Source of the DNA: Membranipora membranacea
Lineage: Eukaryota > Bryozoa > Gymnolaemata > Cheilostomatida > Membraniporidae
Length of the DNA stretch: 64,000 nucleotides
NCBI GenBank assembly: GCA_914767715.1
Contig: OU612075.1
Location: 7,812,001 to 7,876,000, forward strand
Direction of reading: 5' to 3'
The notes beneath the pieces were generated by a model. That model worked only from the letters and a program-made list of their open reading frames with translations. It did no database searches and was not told where the DNA came from. This document shows positions 47,701 through 58,700 of the stretch, in pieces. The stretch's first letter is position 1. Each line of letters begins with the position of its first letter. The position numbers were made by a program, and so were the translations under genes.

Positions 47701-50700
47701 AGATTGCACTATGGTAAAACATTTCATTAGATAGAGTAATTATAGCTCTAGTAATTAAAATCAATATTGAGATCAGAGTAGGCTGCTAATTATGGAGTTA
47801 TAGTTGTCCTTGTCTATACCCACATACCAAATACTGTTAATTACCCTTGGAGTATAAGTGCTCATTTATACCAGGGGCTTAGCTACAGCAAAAGAAATTC
47901 AGCTAACTAATTGTGATGGTATTAAGAGACGTAGTCGATAGTTTACTTTTCTATAAAGACTGATCGAATGTTCTTGATGAAATGACACAGTGAGGTAATA
48001 TGGTTCTTCTAGAAATAAAATGGGATGTATTTTTTTCTCGAAATTCATACTAAAGTTTTTTTAGAGCCACTGGGTTTCAGAAACTCACTCACCTCATTAT
48101 TGTAGTCATCTGTACGACTGTTATTTGAGTTTACACCAGCACTGCTCATCTGTTAAAGTAAGATTCAAATCAGTCAGCTAGAAGTGTATCAAATGATTTT
48201 CTTGGATCTTCAGTAGTGTTTTTCAGTTCACTATTGTCAAAATGGAGGGATGACACACATTTGCAGCATCAAGCACCTAAAGGTGTTGTCTATGCAACTC
48301 CACTCAAAAATCTTAAACTCAAATATTAAGGAAACAGGCAGTTGGGGATGAAACGTCCTGATGGTAGTGCTCACAATGCACAACACCGTGGTAAAATAAA
48401 GGGCAGAGGTAACACACACGTTTTGAGGCACAGACCGGGAGTTTTGATTCTCAAAGAACACAACTGGGCGATGTTTCCATTGGAATTTCTCTCTGTGGCG
48501 CTGGGTTTCCTTAGCGAGTAAAATTTTAGCCTTTTCTGGGAAAATCTTTCTGAGAGCCTCTGAGGTATCACTTCGGTTCTGTGGTTAAAGGTGGAGAAAG
48601 TGATATGAACAGCTCCCCACCAGCGCTACCTGTTGCTTTCCCTAAAAAGTCTTTGTACTGAATAAGAAAAACATTGAAAGCTGAGTTTGATGGATGTAGT
48701 TTGACAAACTTACCCGTGATATGATGTTAGGACTACTGGAGAGTCGTTTGCTGCCAGCTGAATTACGGCTAACTGCACTACCAGGAGTTTTCCGCCCCTG
48801 ATTCTCAATGTCATCATCATTCCTCCTAAATGCAGGTTGCTAAAATCAGAGAAGAAAAAAGAAATTTGAAGGATAAATACACTATGCAGAAAACAATATC
48901 TAATGAATAGATATTGTAGGAGCTTTGAAAGCACATTTGATCACAGCTAGTGCTAATATGTGGGGGTTGGAAGGTCGACTTCTGCTCTCTCCCATCTCTT
49001 TCAATACACCTATCATACACGGCAACCACCAGAACAACTTCAACCCGCCAAATCACCACCTCTAATATATTACAAGCATCTGAAACCCTCATAATCTCAA
49101 CTATTGTGCGGAACAAGCCCATCCAACTGACATCAAAGATGTGTTCTATCATTGATCTGGGAAAACTATGGGTGTCAGTCATTTCAAGTCTTGTTTTGCT
49201 GCCATTGTGAAAGAAGTCAGCAGGAATAAATCAAAGACTGACTAAGGTTTCACCAGTTTCAATGGCATTGCGTAGAAATCCTTGAACCAAGTGTTGATAC
49301 AATTGACCGATAAGCAATAATGCACATATTCAAAACATTATTGAATATTTGTATTAACTCAAATCCCTGGTTTATTTGTTTGCTAGTGATTACAACCACT
49401 GGATATGGCAATTCAAGTAATGAACTTATGCAGAATATAATGCAAACAAAGGTCATATTTTTAACTTAAACCAAACAACAGAATTACAAAAGCAAACTGT
49501 GTTTACAGGTAGTTAGCAATAGAATAGAATCAAAACCAGGGATCAATTGTATCAGAATGTTTTTTTTAATATCAGGAGGCTGGCCAATTATTCTACCACA
49601 CTTGGGAGACCCCTCCCTATTACTGTTCGGCCACCCTCATATATCTCGTATGTCTCACTTACTGAGTCATGATTCCTAGTAATCCATATCATCATAACAC
49701 TGTCTACAGTTGATAACCAGGGTTCAATTCGCAAGATCACAGAGCTACATTATGTCACTGATATTTTACATATATATTATATTATTATTAATATCAATCC
49801 ATAATAGACATAAATATATAAACACATATAACTAGAGGAGTAGATATATGTTAAGAGATAAGTTAGAGATAAGGTTTATGTAATGAGTGACGGGGTTCAG
49901 TAAATGATAGCTAGCGAAGCTTATCCGAAACAACAATTTCTTTCTCCTGTTAGCACCTTGCTCCTCTGGGGTATATGTTATAAAAATCATATCTCACAGT
50001 TATGGGGTGTTACTTTTAAGGTACGGTAAATGGAGGGGTAGATTAGACGAATTTCTGAATGTGGACTTACCTCAGCGAAATGAAGTTTGTGTAGATTATT
50101 GGTGTACCATTTGTGAACTCTGCTCATATTGATAGTCTGCTGTTTGTTATTCTTTGATCTACAGGAGCAAAAACTCAATTTAAGGTGGTACAATAAATCA
50201 TCGCCTCGGTTACGTGACTCTTTGAATGATGCATACAATGACTTGGTAACTGACGGCATGCATTGAACAAAGGATTACCAAACACTCAATATGGATCTTT
50301 CACTGGTCACTGGTAGTAACTTACTACGATGAAGTCGATTTCTATGGTTGATGTATGTATGACGCTATCAGCAGCAGACATCAAGGTAGGCATGATTGTT
50401 ATCTCAGATTGGCTAGCTTCAACATCTGAATCTATGGGTCCATTACTAATAAGCCTTTTATTTCTCATGTAGGATAGTATTTTACTAAATTGAATTGTTT
50501 CTGGATATCTGTTTACTCTCAGTACAATGAAGTTCAAATTAATTTGATGAGTGATATGGTTGTTACTTACTGTGTAATAGCTTGGGTAATCAGCTTAGTT
50601 AATATACAGAAAAACTTTGAATCATGTAGCACCTTTTTCCTGCAACAAATCATACATCATACAAATATGGCAGATGTACATTGGGTTGAATAGAGTTATG

Positions 50701-52702
50701 GCCACCACTGAGAACCAAGAACCAAGAATACAGATGTAAGCAATTAATCTTTTCTTTGGGCTTTCCAGAGCTTCATATGTAGGAAGTTGTTACCTACATA
50801 TTTTGCTAGACTAGTTGATTAAAGATATAACCTCACAATTATCATTGCCAAATTCTCTTCTATGAGTCAGAGCATTAATGCCTCAGTTAGAGCATAGAAA
50901 GATTGATGTATAGTCTATATATGTACATTAAATTCAAAACATACCAGCTGGATGACTTGAGTTTACATAGATACACGTATATTACGAATCTGATGAAACA
51001 TGCATTATGATAACTTACACATAGTCTTGCGCCTTGCCTTGAAGTTTAATGGTTCTGACTTGGGTATATTGCCTTTGTAAAGCAGCATACATCTCACTGA
51101 CTGGCGTAGCAAACTCTAGCTACAATGATCAAAGCCAGGATGTGATATTTCAGTGCAAAAGCTAGGACATCATAATGAACAACAATGAACAATGAATTGA
51201 GATAAAATATGATTTGGATTCATTGTGTTGAGTTGCCGGGACCAATCCAGAATTCCGGGAGCTTCGTAACTAGCGCCACTCTTTAGATACCAGGGACAAT
51301 GCATCAATAAATCTTTTCATATTTGAAAGAATTTCAAAACGAGGGATTAAAAGAGCTCAATATAAAAAAAAGGTTATAGTATATAGTGACATTGAGCCAT
51401 ATAATATGATCAGTAATAATAGCCTAGCTCTTAGCTGCGTGTGGCTGTGGGCATAGGTGTCTGGAGTTACATGCATATCTGCTTTACCAATGCCCATGAT
51501 CATAGACCACGGGTCTACTCCAAACCTGGGTATCTGGCAATGTTTGACTGCCCCTTGAGTTTCCTCAAATGGTGCCGTCAAACATTGCCAGATACCCAGG
51601 TTTTGGAGTAGACCTGTGTGTGTCATTCATAGACATTAGTGGCAAAGTATTCAGGGTTGTTACTAGTCCAGATGCCTAGGGATTGGGTCTTGTACAAGGT
51701 AAGGTTGCTCCTCAGTGGGATAGGGGACTACATACATTGGGAAAGACAATTTCTGAGATTCTTTCTATGACATCAAAATACTAACTTGTTGAATCAAGAC
51801 TAAGTCTAAGACGAATCCAATGGGGTAAGCAACAACAAACCACTATTACCTTGGCATTCTTTATGAGGCTTATTCCCTCCTCCATGACTACTCTCTCAGA
51901 GGCTAGAGACCCCATTGTACTGATCTTATCCTGTCAGACCAACCAAATCTGACCAGAAATGAGTATGTCAATCTATCTACAGCCACCTCTTCTTCTCATC
52001 ATTGTGGATGATGAATTTTATCAAACATGTGTAAAGTGAAAGTGCATTTGTATAACCACGTGACTGGTATTCCTTATCAACGGAAGCGGAAATAAGTAAA
52101 GCGATTCAATCTCATGACTTTCTCTTTGTGGGAGTGACAAATTTTTTTTTCTGTTAGAAGAGATTTTCTTCATTATCCTAACACAGATACTTTCATATGA
52201 CCACATACCAAATCACCTAAACCCGCATGACAGCAATATAGCTATGGATGGCAACAATGTAACCAGTGACAAACTAGACTTATCAACATACACTGTAAGT
52301 AAGGCTATAAGTATGAATCACTACCATGTAATTTGTTTCATACTCTATACATACAGTACTGAGTATTACAACACATACTCATACTGACTGATGGATAGTG
52401 ACAGTCACAACCATCATCATCAATCAAACTTTGACACTGGAGTCATAAGTTATCAGTTCATTTCACATGTAGTTACCCCTATGGACCGATTCATTAAACT
52501 GTATTGGCTATACGCAACAAATACTTTGAGTGCCCAGGCACACAAAATAAAAAGTTAGTTAGAAGAATGTCAATTTCACAACCAACTCAACCCCTTGTCA
52601 ATCAAGTACAGCCAACATCATAATTAAGCTGAAGCAATTAGTAACCAATATCTTACTCACTTTGTCGGCCAAATAGAGCCTGCTATCAGTCGCACCAAAC
52701 AT
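26725..52702 (-). CDS. Large IQ-motif protein, about 1552 aa, 31 exons, family not recognised
   Basis: Exons downward: 52702-52661, 51930-51850, 51119-51019, 50484-50325, 50151-50071, 48839-48714, 48578-48420, 48149-48093, 47256-47110, 46031-45833, 45493-45350, 45019-44830, 44480-44310, 43916-43764, 41995-41845, 41461-41322, 39757-39506, 38428-38296, 37378-37136, 36894-36663, 36402-36228, 35722-35669, 35404-35245, 34484-34309, 33137-32988, 32662-32594, 31219-31099, 30301-30157, 29537-29403, 28925-28770, 27080-26725. Every junction is in phase; the total is 4659 nt. Residues 1-1117 are mostly Ser/Pro/Arg-rich and likely disordered, with recurrent RPKS/RPKTA words and a Tyr/Glu patch near 730. 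Three IQ motifs, expected to bind calmodulin, lie near 1140 (SIQKIFRGYVNR), 1174 (TIQRSWR) and 1270 (KIQKVVRGRQCR). Residues 1340-1430 include an EF-hand-like acidic helix (GGELDEDEVVAFF) without a full Ca loop. The C-tail is Lys/Glu coiled coil, then Ser/Lys-rich. A cytoskeletal or ciliary scaffold is possible but inferred only. Donors at 36227 (GTTTGT) and 48419 (GTGTGT) are weak. Confidence 0.75.
27125..27180 (+). repeat. G-run repeat with GGGCAAGAGTCTGGGGGG
   Basis: Several G-runs around GGCAAGAGTCTGGGGGGGCT. A similar segment with longer G-runs is at 27729-27772, and the reverse complement (CCCCAGACTCTTGCC next to a C-run) is at 61105-61150. This suggests a dispersed element with a poly-G end. 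All three are potential quadruplex formers. Confidence 0.55.
27729..27780 (+). repeat. G-run repeat, second copy
   Basis: A run of 14 G followed by GACAGGCGGAAAGCAAAAGT and another G-run, in intron 30 of the IQ-motif gene (C-rich on the transcribed strand). Confidence 0.6.
30462..30586. repeat. GCAGGC-type MITE, copy 6
   Basis: The left end CAAGTTTGATCCAGTTTTCC and the right end AAACTGGGTCAAATTTTATC are inverted; the inner GGGGAGCAACTCAAATGC matches the family. It lies in intron 27 of the IQ-motif gene. Confidence 0.65.
31000..31088. repeat. GGCTCTGATTGGCTG-type MITE, short copy
   Basis: AATGTGTTGGCTCTGATC faces CCAATCAGAGCAAAAACATT, with a CCCTCCCACC spacer. It ends 10 bases before the donor of exon 27 (31098). 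Confidence 0.65.
31355..32248. mobile_element. hAT-like element, 894 bp, with 8-bp target duplication
   Basis: Terminal inverted repeats are TAGGGGTGGAA at 31355 and TTCCACCCCTA ending at 32248. They are flanked by GTTAGGGG (31347-31354) and GTTAGAGG (32249-32256), an 8-bp duplication with one mismatch. Near both ends are GGATATCGGATCGG-like and ATCCGATTCGG-like words. No transposase is recognisable. It lies in intron 26 of the IQ-motif gene. Confidence 0.7.
32722..32776 (-). repeat. tRNA-like SINE fragment
   Basis: On the minus strand, TTAGCCTAGTGGTTAAGATC resembles an A box, with GTATCACGGCCAGTGG following. No matching B box, so a fragment. Confidence 0.35.
33834..34075. mobile_element. 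Inverted-repeat element with GGGGGGTCTTTCAATTAG ends
   Basis: GGGGGGTCTTTCAATTAG (33834) faces CTAATTGAAAGACCCCC (ending 34075), flanked by CTGG-like words. The body has GCTCACTCACTGAGTGAGTG hairpin repeats. The internal segment AACAGCCAAAATCGCAAT with the same GAGTGAGTGAGACCT words recurs at 62592-62645. It lies in intron 24 of the IQ-motif gene. Confidence 0.65.
37790..37832. repeat. Palindrome, CCTGTCTTGACAAGC family
   Basis: TAGCCTGTCTTGACAAAGCT faces TTGTTAAGGCAGGCTA, a compact hairpin in intron 18 of the IQ-motif gene. Confidence 0.65.
38575..38800 (-). repeat. tRNA-derived SINE, fullest copy
   Basis: On the minus strand the head reads GGTGGCTCAGTTGGTTAGAG (A box) and, about 50 bp later, TGTGGGTCAGAATCCCACTG (B box). 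The body follows with GTGTGCTCCGACCTGCCTGC, AAACAGAGAGCGAACTGG, GCGCAGATATTGCGGCC and CATGCTTCGGGATGGG. Other copies are at 14540, 18425 and 53205 (all plus strand). Confidence 0.7.
39385..39467. repeat. GGCTCTGATTGGCTG-type MITE, short copy
   Basis: AAATGTGTTGGCTCTGATGG faces CCAATCAGAGCCAACACATT with a spacer of about 25 bp. It lies in intron 17 of the IQ-motif gene, 40 bp from exon 17. Confidence 0.7.
42768..42850. repeat. GGCTCTGATTGGCTG-type MITE, short copy
   Basis: TGTGTTGGCCCTGATATGAT faces CCAGCCAATCAGAGCCTACA; the spacer contains GGTTGGGAGAGCG. It lies in intron 14 of the IQ-motif gene. Confidence 0.65.
46712..47068. repeat. Tandem duplication, two units of about 186 bp
   Basis: The two units share GAACTCAACTC.TGTTCTTTAC, ATAG.TATTTTTGATTTTTAT, CAGAATCTGTTGCTTC, CCAT.AGTGACATTTGTA and AGTACTTC.GAAAAGTT in the same order. 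The second unit ends about 40 bp from the exon 9 donor of the IQ-motif gene (47109). Confidence 0.75.
51511..51615. repeat. Strong hairpin in intron 2 of the IQ-motif gene
   Basis: GGTCTACTCCAAACCTGGGT and onward to TTTGACTGCC pairs nearly perfectly with GTCAAACATTGCCAGATACC onward to TTGGAGTAGACC; the loop is about 25 bp. Confidence 0.75.
52050..52243 (+). promoter_or_regulatory. Candidate UVRAG promoter with E-box/CLEAR-like and ETS-like sites
   Basis: CACGTGAC at 52057-52064 matches eight of the ten bases of the TFEB/CLEAR palindrome. CGGAAGCGGAAAT at 52081-52093 carries two ETS-type GGAA cores. Both lie 150-190 bp before the UVRAG ATG and inside intron 1 of the opposite-strand IQ-motif gene. 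No TATA box is evident. Activity is inferred only. Confidence 0.4.
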
Positions 52703-55700
52703 TATTTGAATTGTTGATGGGCCAGTACTATCAATTTGGCATGAATGACCTGGTACGATTCACGGATTTATGAGAAACCAAGTTTCCATAGTCCCGAGGA
52801 AAATTCGGTGTTGAAACTATACCAGCGCAGGTATGACTCAGGTATGACGCCTTGTTGGCCTTGATATAGAACAGAACTGTCAAAGATTGCATATTGTTAG
52901 GTTTGAGCAATGACATCTTGAAATCCGTCTAGCTTAATGATCACATTTGTTTACTTTCAGCCTAGAACCAGACATCTCAAGTCATTATGCATCAGGAACC
53001 TGTCCTACGAATGCAAAGATGTCAATGATTTAAATACATACTTCACATTACATAAACTAGTTACATCTCCAGGTATGTAGGTAACTTATTGGGTCTTACG
53101 GATTTCTATTAACTGAAGTACTGGTGGAATTTTTTGTATCAATTCTCAGGTGACGTGTTGTTTTCAATTACATTCCTATGACACTACGAGTAGAATGTTG
53201 TTTGTTGGTTAGCACGCCTGTAGCCTAATACGCAAGTGTTGGAGGTCTCGGGTTGGAATCCCACTGCAGTCTTCTGACTACAGGGCCCAATTGATGCACA
53301 AGGTGTGCTCCGTCCTGCTTGCAAACTGAGGGCAGCTTGAGGCCAAATATTGCGACCTTTATTTCTCAGTCTTCGGACGGAGAAAGAACTTGTGATTTTG
53401 ATTGATTGTGGGACAGATTGAACATGGGCAATGTTGGAATGGTGTTCCTTAAGTTAGTAAGGTCTGAAAATGTTTGTTTTTGGGCAGAGTTTGACATGGG
53501 ACCTGCTCATTTCTTCAACACTTCTTCACACATTGCACATAAGTATGAGTACATTAAGATTTGCTTAATTCTGTTACAGCGTTTTACAAGAGTGAGGAGT
53601 TGAGGGCCACCTTGAACCCAACCTGGAAGTCATTCGATCTGAGTTTTATCTCCAGTTTTCATAGTGCCTCACATCTAGTATGCCTCAGAGTGTGGGTACG
53701 GGACGATGAGTCCAAACCCTCAAAGGTACATATAGAATGTGATGTGGATCTCAGGCATCTTGTACTGTGTGACAACCAAGATCATAGCCAGGTTAGTGGA
53801 CTTCCTTATTCATATTACGTTTTACGTATGGAATATAAACAATTTGCTCTATACATAGTTGCTAGGAGAAACCATATACTTAATATACTAGTAATCTAAG
53901 TCTATGGTAGACATAGATAGCCTTGATTCTTATGCTATGTCACATTACAGAAATTTGCAAACCTTCATAAGATACATTGCAGAGCTTGGGACTTATTAAA
54001 TATTTATGTACTGGTATTCCTAAATGACAGTCACATCCTAAGACGCTATTATTGTGCTCTGATGATATCATAATTCAGCATCAATTCATACTTATTGAAC
54101 ACCTGATATATGATGATATACTCACTTCCTAAACTGGACATTTTAGTTCAAATTGCTTGGTACAGTTTTATTTGCCAACTGGGAACCAGACAACATGCAA
54201 TGATTGCAGGGCCTGCCTTTGTCTCAACACTGTGCCAAACATTATTTTGGCTGTCACCACAGTTTGAATAATATGAGCTTTTAATCTATTGAGATTAATA
54301 ATTGTTTTGACAGGCGTGTGCTGATGATTCAGACAAACCTGCTCACGATATTATTACATTCTCAATGTTTGATGCCTGGTATGAACTGCCCGCACAGTCA
54401 TCAAGTTCTATAGAGCGACCAGAATGTCTCTACTGGGACACTAATCTCCCCAGCAAGCAATCCTACTCTAAGAATCTGTTAGCCAGGTATGTGCATTTGC
54501 TATCTCTTTGCAGTGACTCAACAGTGCCTGTTTTTCCAGGTCATGGATTTACCTTGTTTGCAACCAATTTTTTCTCTGATGTTCAGCAAGCAGTAAGGTA
54601 TTTTACATGTTGCATCAGAATACTCTTCAATTGCAAAAAGAAATCGTGTGTTGTAAAAAAATAGCATTTTGAGAGGGCTGTCATCAACATAGTAGAACAT
54701 ACATAATAATAATATCCATAGTATATAAGACAGTTGATGGACTTGAATAAGAGGAAAATTGAATATGTTGAGTGGAATGAAAAAAACTACCAGCACAAAT
54801 GACCACTAAAAACTATGATAGTTTTAGCTAAAGGTCTGACCATATCACATGGTCAAAAGGTCAAACAAGATAAGATATGAATAGGATTTAATTTGTTATC
54901 ATATTTTCACTCCATTATCAGTTGATTGTCATTTTATTATCACCCTGTATTTAAAACATTAGTTCCGATTCTCTTATCCGATCAAGGAAATAGCAATACT
55001 AAGGACGCAATTTTGTCCACATTGTTTTGTTTCTGTCACAGGTATAAATGAGAGTTATTCTTCTCTTTGATTGGGGTTTGTTTAATTTTGTCAGTTTACT
55101 GCTGTGGGGGGGGGGATCAGGACAAGAGATTATGGGGGAGAGGGAGGGTTCAAACCTCAATTGACACGGACCTATTATGATATGTGTCAGATCTACTGAG
55201 AAGGCTGTGAGGGGGGTCTCCTCTTTCTTTCAACTAAAGAATGATTCATCAGGGTTTAAAATGGTAGAAACAGAAGGACAGGGTGTCAAGTCCCATGTGT
55301 TTACTTGACCTCAAAACTGTTCTATATATTACATTTATGTTCTTGTTACTGGTTGATGTAATGATAATGAATGATGTTTGTTATTCAGGGAAGGGAATCA
55401 AGTCCCATGACTTGGGTTTTCTCCGCCCCTGTATAGTGTTTATTTTCATTTTACTTGTTGATACAGGTTACAGGTTGTACTGAGAGCTCTGAAGCAGACA
55501 GAACAATCAGTAGAGAGAGTCAGGGAGGACATAGAGAGACAACTTATAGAGATTCAGAATATTACTGAAAAGGTATGTGCTGCCTTAGAGAAGAAATGTA
55601 TTCGCAGGAGAGAAGTCTGCTTGCAAAAAAATGAAACATATGGCTAGCCAACATTTACTCATCCTCTTCCTTAGCAAGTAAATATTTGCCTCTCAGTTTG

Positions 55701-58700
55701 AGCAAACAAAAAGATGGGTGACTTGCTGTTAAACACCGCTAAACGGGGTTTGTGCTAGATATGCAACGAGAAAAAAAGTATCATCACAGACATTGGTAGA
55801 ATGGAGTTAATTTCTTATGTCAAAACAAAACATCAAAGTTGAAGTCCCATATCCTGGTTATTTTGATTGATTGATTTTAGCAAGGAGTAACAGCTGTTGC
55901 TGTTGTTCCTTGGTTTTAGCTCTGTTATAACTCATGATGACTTATATTTCAGAAAGAAAGAGTGGAGTTGTACAAAGTAAGATTAGAAGCTATGAGACTA
56001 CGTTCAGACAAAACTAAACAGGCTCTGTTAACTAAACGCACTAAACTATATAGTCGCCGATCGGACACCAACAAAAAAGGTTTGGCATAAAAAGAAATAG
56101 CTCAATTAGCTAGATTTTTATTTAAAGACTACCCAAAGACCAACGCATGTTATAGTCAGGCAGTTACTTATGATGAAGTTGTGTCAGATTTGCATGTTAA
56201 ACAAATTCAATGCTCTACTTGGTATGAATCTGACAAAACTTTATCATTAGTAACTGCCTGACTATAACATGCATTGGTCTTTGGGTAGTCTTCAAGAGAC
56301 CACTAAATAGCTTTATTGGATGAGGAGGCCCGTTTTACTGTATTCCTGATAACAGCAACAGATTTGGTGTTTGCACAAAGCACATGTTATAATGAAATTC
56401 AAAATGATGTTTATTTGAACCATTTTGATGACATAGTATGTCATCTTATTTAATAAAAATAGGAGAGGAAGTAGTCCACATTATGATGAAGTCAGCAATT
56501 GTGAACGAAGAATTTAGGCATTACCATTACACTGTTGAGTATGAGACCAATTTTAGAACAAGACAAAATTTGTGCTTTGTATTTTGGAGTTGTCCTCACA
56601 AATGGTCAAATGGTTATAGTCCATCTACATCATCTTTAGCTTTATAACACTTGGTTTTTGTTTAATATTCATAATTGAAATTCAACCATACAGAAAATGA
56701 GATAGAAGTCGGCCAGAAGGAAATGCAGGAAGATGATTCACAGTTTACAGATTTACGGAGTGACCACATAAATAATAGAGAAAAAATACTCAAAGCTAAC
56801 GCCCTGCTGTCTAAACGACAGAAACAGATGGTGTATGAGCTCAACCTTATCTACCCAATAGAACAGGTATGAAGTTATTCTTGGTTTTGCAGCTTTGACA
56901 CATTCAATTGATCCTGTGAGTTTGGAAATAAAGTGACACCATAAGCTTTGGCTGTCTCCCCATGTAATGCTCTGTCATCCAATTTAAACATCGCAAATTC
57001 ATTAGCAAGAGCAATCATTTTTGCTGTAGGGCACATACCATTTCTGGGCCTCCAAGATTTGTGTGTTTTCTTTACAATGGCAGATGGGTCTGAGCAACTC
57101 GTTGTTCTAATGCACTGATAGAATATTTCCTAATCCTACTGCTAATCTACAAAGGGAACAATAAACTCCCCAAAACCCAACTTCATGCGCAATTCCTCAT
57201 ATATCATTCGAGTTTAATAACTCATCCACGTTTATAGTTATGATACCACCAAACCCACTGGGAATCAAATGCGGGACCACTCGTATCGTACTAGAGACCT
57301 GTGCCATATTCATTGAGTACATTCTTATCTTATTTTAAAATCTGGTTCACAATGTCCTTTTTCAGATGCAGGACGGCCGGTATACCATAGCTGGTGTCTG
57401 TCTCCCCAATCCAGAGTCTATATCTAGTCAAAATGAGTTAGCCAACAGCACAGCGTTAGGACATTGTGTACACATGATCCAAATGCTATCAAAATTCTTG
57501 GAAATCCCTTTGGAATACCCAATGGAATACAGAGGGTCAAGGTCACTGATATTTGATATGGTTCGACCTGCAAATCAAATCTCCTCAGCACTTCAAAAAG
57601 ATAGATCGTAAGTTAATGTTAAATAATAATAATAGCGAGGAATTACCTAATCAATATATAACTATCTAAACGATGCTATTCTTCTTTAAAAAAGTAGAGA
57701 TGTCTCTACACTATCAACGGAAATCAAATGTAGGACCAGTACATTTGATAGATTCCTCTTTTCTTATTTAAAAATTGTTGTCCATCTCTGGACCGTCATC
57801 ATACAAATTATGATATGATTATGTCGATATTTATATGATTTCTGTATGGACGATCAGATATCTTGTAGTTGTCCTGTCTTTGAAATAGGGAGGGCAACTA
57901 CAATGTATGTGAAAAAGGCAGGATGTGCTATGAGTTCTGGTCCATGATGCTTAATTGAATTTGAATGTCTTCCTCTACCATATCAAATGGAGTCAGTGTG
58001 TGAGGATGAAATTCTGATCCTGAATTGCTCACAATAAACAAATGTACCTATTCTGTGTCAGTGTAAGCCCGTAGACTGGTTTTTGTTCAGATCAAACAAT
58101 TGTCAGTGGTACCAATGTTACGTAATTATATATGGAGTTTTCTTGATGCAAATCCAGACCTAGCCGTCGGATCCGAGTTGGTCTTGTTTTAGGTTTTGTC
58201 ATTGTGTAGTCAATTCTGTAGAATTGGTAGAGTTGTTACAATGAAAGTTTTTTCATTTAATGATTTAATTTTTAAATAATAATATAGTTATTATTTGACA
58301 TTATTGTAGGCTACCATTATACACCAGAAGTAAAGACAAAAGAATGTTTCAGTTCGGTGTATACTTACTTAATAAAAACATTGAGCAGTTGCGCTACGCA
58401 TCGGGGCTCAACACTAAAGATAGGAAATTAACGCTCAGAAACCTTCGCGACTTCCTTCAAATGAAGTTTGATGTTGGGTAAGCTCTTTGCCATTTATATA
58501 TTTATGTATTGCAATTTTCTGAGATTCTTGGATAAATCATATACATATATATATATATAAATATACTTTTGTTGGCATAAATCTCATTGGTTTAAAATAT
58601 TTTCGTAGAATAAGCTAAAAATAATAACCAAAACAAAGCAATAATTATTCAAACAAAAGTGGAGTAAAACAATCTTACTCATCATGATCCTTCATAATGC

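Noticed and set aside
50152-50164. IQ-motif gene exon 5 starting after CTGTAG
   Set aside because: It would read into TAA in phase 0; the acceptor at 50152-50153 (ATCAAAG) keeps the frame.
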